From NCBI GenBank assembly GCA_034436375.1, contig DAOTVS010000246.1, positions 1 through 15,421 on the forward strand: a stretch of 15,421 nucleotides of DNA, written 5' to 3'. A program made the position numbers and the translations under genes. Source of the stretch: DAOTVS01 sp034436375. GTDB taxonomy: Bacteria; Chloroflexota; Anaerolineae; SpSt-313. The notes beneath the pieces were generated by a model that made no database searches, was not told the origin of the DNA, and worked only from the letters and a program-made list of their open reading frames with translations. Positions 12,458-15,421 of this stretch are shown piece by piece; within the stretch, counting starts at the first letter, position 1, and each line of letters opens with the position of its first letter.

Positions 12458-13468
12458 ATGCACAGCGATAGGCTTCCTGGCAACTTTACCCCTTTCGACG
12501 TGCCCCTGCCGGCCAGCGCGGCGGAGTGGGAGGCGCGCAAGGGCGAGCTGCGGCGTACGCTGCGTGAGCTGTTGGGCGAGACGCCGCCCCTCTTTACGCC
12601 CCAGCCACGGATTGTCGAGCGGCAGGCGGGTGAGGGCTATACGCGGGAAAGGATCGAGTTCGATAACGGCGCCGGCGCCACGGTCTACGGTTTCCTGCTA
12701 GTGCCGACGGGGCGCACGCAGCCGGGTCCGGCGATCCTCTACCACCATTACCACGGCGGCCATTACGATTTGGGCAAGGACGAGTTCCTGCAGCCCAACG
12801 CCCTGGGCGAGCCCAAGGGCCCGGCGCTGGCCCGGGCGGGCTACGTGGTGCTCTCGATCGATGCCTATGCCTTTGGCGACCGCCAACACCAGGGTCCAGC
12901 AGGAGAGCGGGAAAAGGGTGGGCAGACGGAGCTCTCCCTCTTTAAGCAGTTCCTCTGGCAAGGGCGCACGCTCTGGGGCATGATGGTGCGCGATGATACC
13001 CTGGCCCTCAACTATCTCCTCTCTCGCCCCGAGGTGGACCCGGCCCGCGTGGGCGCCATGGGCATGAGCATGGGTTCGACCCGCTCCTGGTGGCTGGCGG
13101 CGCTGGACGAGCGCATCAAGGCGACGGTGGCTGTGGCCTGCCTGACCCGCTATCAGAACCTGCTGCGCCACGGCGATGTGTTCGAGCATGGTATCTATTA
13201 CTTTGTGCCAGGCATTCTGGCGCGTGGCATCGATATGGAGGCGCTGATTGGCTGCATTGCGCCGCGGGCCCTGCTGACCCTCACTGGCGCCGTGGACGGC
13301 GGCTCGCCGGTGGATGGCGTGGAGCAGATCAATGCCTTCCTGCGCCAGGTCTATGCGCGCTATGGCGCCGACGATCGCTTTGAGGGGGTGGTGTACCCAG
13401 GCGAGGGTCACGTCTTTAACGCCGATATGTGGCGGCGCATGCAGGCCTGGTTCGCCAGGCAGTTGTAG
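12458..13468 (+). CDS. Alpha/beta hydrolase (dienelactone hydrolase / acetyl-xylan-esterase-like)
   Basis: The 336-residue protein has an alpha/beta-hydrolase core. AILYHHYHGGHYDLGKDEF (about 92-110) holds the oxyanion-hole region, GYVVLSIDAYAFGDR (128-142) follows, the nucleophile elbow is GMSMG with S204, the acid is probably D280 (LTGAVDGGSP) and the histidine H318 (GEGHVF). The triad is complete and correctly ordered. The large-lid arrangement resembles the esterases that remove acetyl groups from sugars; no activity can be fixed. AGAGGAG at 12444-12450 supports the ATG at 12458. There is no signal peptide, so it acts on imported substrate. A palindromic element lies immediately upstream and the gamma-glutamyltransferase gene follows after 91 bases. 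Confidence 0.88.
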   Translation: MHSDRLPGNFTPFDVPLPASAAEWEARKGELRRTLRELLGETPPLFTPQPRIVERQAGEGYTRERIEFDNGAGATVYGFLLVPTGRTQPGPAILYHHYHGGHYDLGKDEFLQPNALGEPKGPALARAGYVVLSIDAYAFGDRQHQGPAGEREKGGQTELSLFKQFLWQGRTLWGMMVRDDTLALNYLLSRPEVDPARVGAMGMSMGSTRSWWLAALDERIKATVAVACLTRYQNLLRHGDVFEHGIYYFVPGILARGIDMEALIGCIAPRALLTLTGAVDGGSPVDGVEQINAFLRQVYARYGADDRFEGVVYPGEGHVFNADMWRRMQAWFARQL

Positions 13469-13493
13469 CGAGAGGGTGACTTTCATCTTCAGC

Positions 13494-13519
13494 ATCCGCG
13501 TTTTCGGCGTTTATCCGCG
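13494..13519 (+). repeat. ATCCGCG short direct repeats
   Basis: ATCCGCG at 13494-13500 is repeated at 13513-13519, with a related CGGCGTTT between. Strings of this kind ('ATCCGCGT..ATCCGCGT') are common intergenic filler in several phyla, by recollection. They occupy the 91-base gap between the hydrolase and gamma-glutamyltransferase genes. No terminator is evident there. Confidence 0.5.
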
Positions 13520-13559
13520 TCCCGCTTTGAATCCAGAGAGCAGTGACAAGGGGGAAATC

Positions 13560-15407
13560 ATGGCAGGTTTTGTCACACGTCCAGTGATCCGGGCGCGCAG
13601 GGGCGTCGTCACATCGGGGCATTATCTGGCCACAGCGGCCGGTTTTCGCATCATGGAGCAGGGCGGCAACGCAATCGATGCCGCTGCAGCCATGGGCCTC
13701 TGCCTGGCGCTGCTCGAGCCCGAGAACAATGGCCTGGGCGGCGAGGTGCCCACGCTCATCTACTCGGCGCAGGAGCACAAGGCCTATGCCATCAGCGGCA
13801 TGGGCTGGTCACCCCAGGCGTTTACTATCGATTGGTGTCGGGAGCACGATATCGATATCATCCCCGGCGACGGCTATCTGCCGGCGTGTGTGCCGGCGAT
13901 GATCGGCACGTGGACGCTGGCCCTGGCGCGTTTTGGCACCCTGAGCTTTGCCCAGGTGGCGCAGCCTGCCATCGAGCTGGCCCGGGAGGGCTTTCCGGTT
14001 TATGAGGCCCTGCACGAGGTCCTGGTCGCCCACCAGCAGCGCTTCACCGAGCTCTACCCGACGACCGGCGAGGTCTATTGCCCCGGCGGCCGCGCGCCCG
14101 AGACGGGCGAGCTGCTCCGCAACCCCGACTGGGCGCGCACCCTCGAGGGCCTGTGCCGGGCCGAGGCAGGGGCTGCGCACAAGGGACGCATCGCCGGCCT
14201 CGAGGCTGCCAGCGACGCCTTTTACCGGGGCGAGGCCGCCGAGCGCATCGCCCGCTTTATCGCCGACAACCCGGTTGAGGATGCCTCGGGCCGGGCGCAC
14301 GCCGGGCTGCTCTCCTACGAGGATATGGCCGAGTGGCACGCCGCGGTCGAGGAGCCGGTGGTGTTCAACTACCGTGGGCTGGACGTGTACAAGTGCTCGT
14401 CGTGGACGCAGGGGCCCGTCTTCCTGCAGCAACTGGCGCTGCTGGAGGGGTTCGACCTGCGCGCCATGGGCCACAACTCGGCCGAGTACCTGCACACGCT
14501 GATCGAGTGCGCCAAGCTGGCCTTTGCCGACCGCGAGGCCTATTATGGCGACCCACTCTTCGACCATGTGCCCTTTGACGTGCTGCTCTCCAAGGAGTAC
14601 GCTGACCGCCGGCGCGGATTGGTCGGCGCCGAGGCGTCGGCTGAGATGCGGGCCGGCAGCGGGCTGGGGTGCGGCGCGCCCGAGTGTGTCACCCGCGAAA
14701 TTCTGGAAGATAACCGTCTGGCCCTCGGCCTCTCGCCGGCCCGTCCAGATGCGGATGCGCCCAACCACGTCGGCGACACCACCCACCTCGACGCGGTAGA
14801 CCGGCAGGGCAACATGGTCGCTGCCACGCCCAGCGGCGGGTGGATCCCCTCCTCCCCGGTGATCAAGGGCCTGGGCTTTCCCCTGGGCACCCGCGGGCAG
14901 ATGTTCTACCTCAACGCGGCGCGCCCCAACGCTTTGGCGCCGCACAAGCGCCCGCGCGCCACGCTCACCCCGTCCTTGGTCACGCGCGAAGCGCCACTTT
15001 GTCGGTTTCAACATACGCAAACCGATAAAGTGGCTCGCGGCGAGCCTTTTATGGTCTTCGGCACCCCCGGCGGCGACACGCAGGATCAGGTGACACTGCA
15101 GTTCTTCCTCAACCATGTGGAGTTTGGCCTGAGCCTGCAAGAAGCCCTCGACGCGCCGACCGTCTATTCGCTGCATTTCCCCTCCTCCTTTTACCCCCGC
15201 GCGCGCTTCCCGCAGCGAGTGGCCGTCGAGGACCGCATCCCCCGCGCAGTCCTCGACGAACTCGAGCGCCGCGGGCACGAGGTCGTCGTCGGCGGCAGTT
15301 GGGAACAGGGCAAGGCGATGGGCATTGCCTTGGACCGGGAGCATGGCATCATCGCCGGCGCCGCCTCGGCCAAGGGCAACCATGTGGGGTATGCGCTTGG
15401 CTGGTGA
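13560..15407 (+). CDS. Gamma-glutamyltransferase-family Ntn hydrolase
   Basis: The 615-residue protein follows the family along its length: GVVTSGHYLATAAGFRIMEQ and GGNAIDAAAAMGL near the N-terminus, then NNGLGGEVP, LVAHQQRFTELYP, and LLSYEDMAEW ('lt.eDla.y'). The autoprocessing site is GDTTHLDAVD, where T407 would become the N-terminal nucleophile of the small subunit, and FGTPGGDTQDQ completes the donor pocket. Members cleave gamma-glutamyl bonds or related amides; the substrate is uncertain. No signal peptide is visible, unlike periplasmic GGTs. GGGGGAAATC precedes the ATG at 13560. The frame is open further upstream, but that part overlaps the hydrolase. Residues 477-493 are an extra 17-residue insert encoded by a palindrome. 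The stop is 14 bases from the window end. Confidence 0.92.
   Translation: MAGFVTRPVIRARRGVVTSGHYLATAAGFRIMEQGGNAIDAAAAMGLCLALLEPENNGLGGEVPTLIYSAQEHKAYAISGMGWSPQAFTIDWCREHDIDIIPGDGYLPACVPAMIGTWTLALARFGTLSFAQVAQPAIELAREGFPVYEALHEVLVAHQQRFTELYPTTGEVYCPGGRAPETGELLRNPDWARTLEGLCRAEAGAAHKGRIAGLEAASDAFYRGEAAERIARFIADNPVEDASGRAHAGLLSYEDMAEWHAAVEEPVVFNYRGLDVYKCSSWTQGPVFLQQLALLEGFDLRAMGHNSAEYLHTLIECAKLAFADREAYYGDPLFDHVPFDVLLSKEYADRRRGLVGAEASAEMRAGSGLGCGAPECVTREILEDNRLALGLSPARPDADAPNHVGDTTHLDAVDRQGNMVAATPSGGWIPSSPVIKGLGFPLGTRGQMFYLNAARPNALAPHKRPRATLTPSLVTREAPLCRFQHTQTDKVARGEPFMVFGTPGGDTQDQVTLQFFLNHVEFGLSLQEALDAPTVYSLHFPSSFYPRARFPQRVAVEDRIPRAVLDELERRGHEVVVGGSWEQGKAMGIALDREHGIIAGAASAKGNHVGYALGW
14988..15038. 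repeat. 51-bp palindromic insertion inside the gamma-glutamyltransferase gene
   Basis: GCCACTTTGTCGGTTT at 14993-15008 pairs with AAACCGATAAAGTGGC at 15019-15034 (15 of 16 Watson-Crick pairs plus one G-U) around a 10-base loop. CGCG occurs on both sides (14985-14988 and 15036-15039), as a short target duplication would leave. The insert adds 17 codons (EAPLCRFQHTQTDKVAR) between LVTR and GEPFMVFGTPGGD, where family members usually have only a turn. The length is a multiple of three, so the frame is kept. Confidence 0.75.
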
Positions 15408-15421
15408 TCGCTGGACCTTCT

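Noticed and set aside
13314..13559. An 82-codon upstream extension of the gamma-glutamyltransferase frame
   Set aside because: It overlaps the hydrolase C-terminus, is not similar to the family, and the ATG at 13560 has a good ribosome site.
13809..15383. A 524-codon open frame opposite the gamma-glutamyltransferase
   Set aside because: It is a shadow frame without domain character; the plus-strand gene is clear along its full length.

Overview
The window is a GC-rich bacterial chromosome segment. It has strong G+C bias at third codon positions, mostly Shine-Dalgarno-led starts, some GTG/TTG starts, and intergenic spaces full of palindromes and decayed genes. The mix of accessory GNAT and phosphotransferase genes, a GerW/YtfJ-like protein with a C-terminal membrane segment, and repeats of the 'AACCACGAAGG' and 'ATCCGCG' types suggests a Chloroflexota (Anaerolineae-like) organism. 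That assignment is inferred from style; no rRNA, tRNA or marker gene is present. The first 105 bases hold no gene I can recognise.

Region 1 (1-2610) is a patchwork of small enzymes and relics. It holds a GNAT acetyltransferase, a second GNAT gene broken by an internal deletion, an unrecognised 109-aa protein, a palindromic repeat element, an APH-type phosphotransferase and what looks like the N-terminal stub of another phosphotransferase.

Region 2 (2625-5868) looks like one transcription unit: a double-GNAT protein, a HEAT-repeat protein, and two small proteins that each end in a membrane segment. The last is GerW/YtfJ-like and the one before it appears to be a diverged tandem paralogue. A possible phosphotransferase C-terminal remnant follows.

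Region 3 (6239-9147) has a SAM-dependent methyltransferase, a 200-bp inverted-repeat element touching its stop codon, a minus-strand ThuA-domain protein whose tail runs out of frame into a foreign coding remnant, and a divergent SPL-family radical SAM protein.

Region 4 (9460-15407) looks catabolic. A galactose-mutarotase-fold protein is tightly coupled to a Cys-type sulfatase. After a decayed minus-strand amidohydrolase come an alpha/beta hydrolase and a gamma-glutamyltransferase. Glycan or conjugate breakdown is a reasonable reading, but the substrate is unknown.

The most interesting structure is in the repeats. Three co-oriented copies of one element (1371-1532, 9181-9336, 12333-12428) share end boxes. 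Two carry long perfect hairpins of different sequence at the same internal position and the third lacks one; each copy sits just upstream of a gene. Separately, a 51-bp palindromic unit is inserted in frame inside the gamma-glutamyltransferase gene, comparable in principle to the coding palindromic elements known in Rickettsia. I found no CRISPR array, intact transposase, defence system, rRNA or tRNA.
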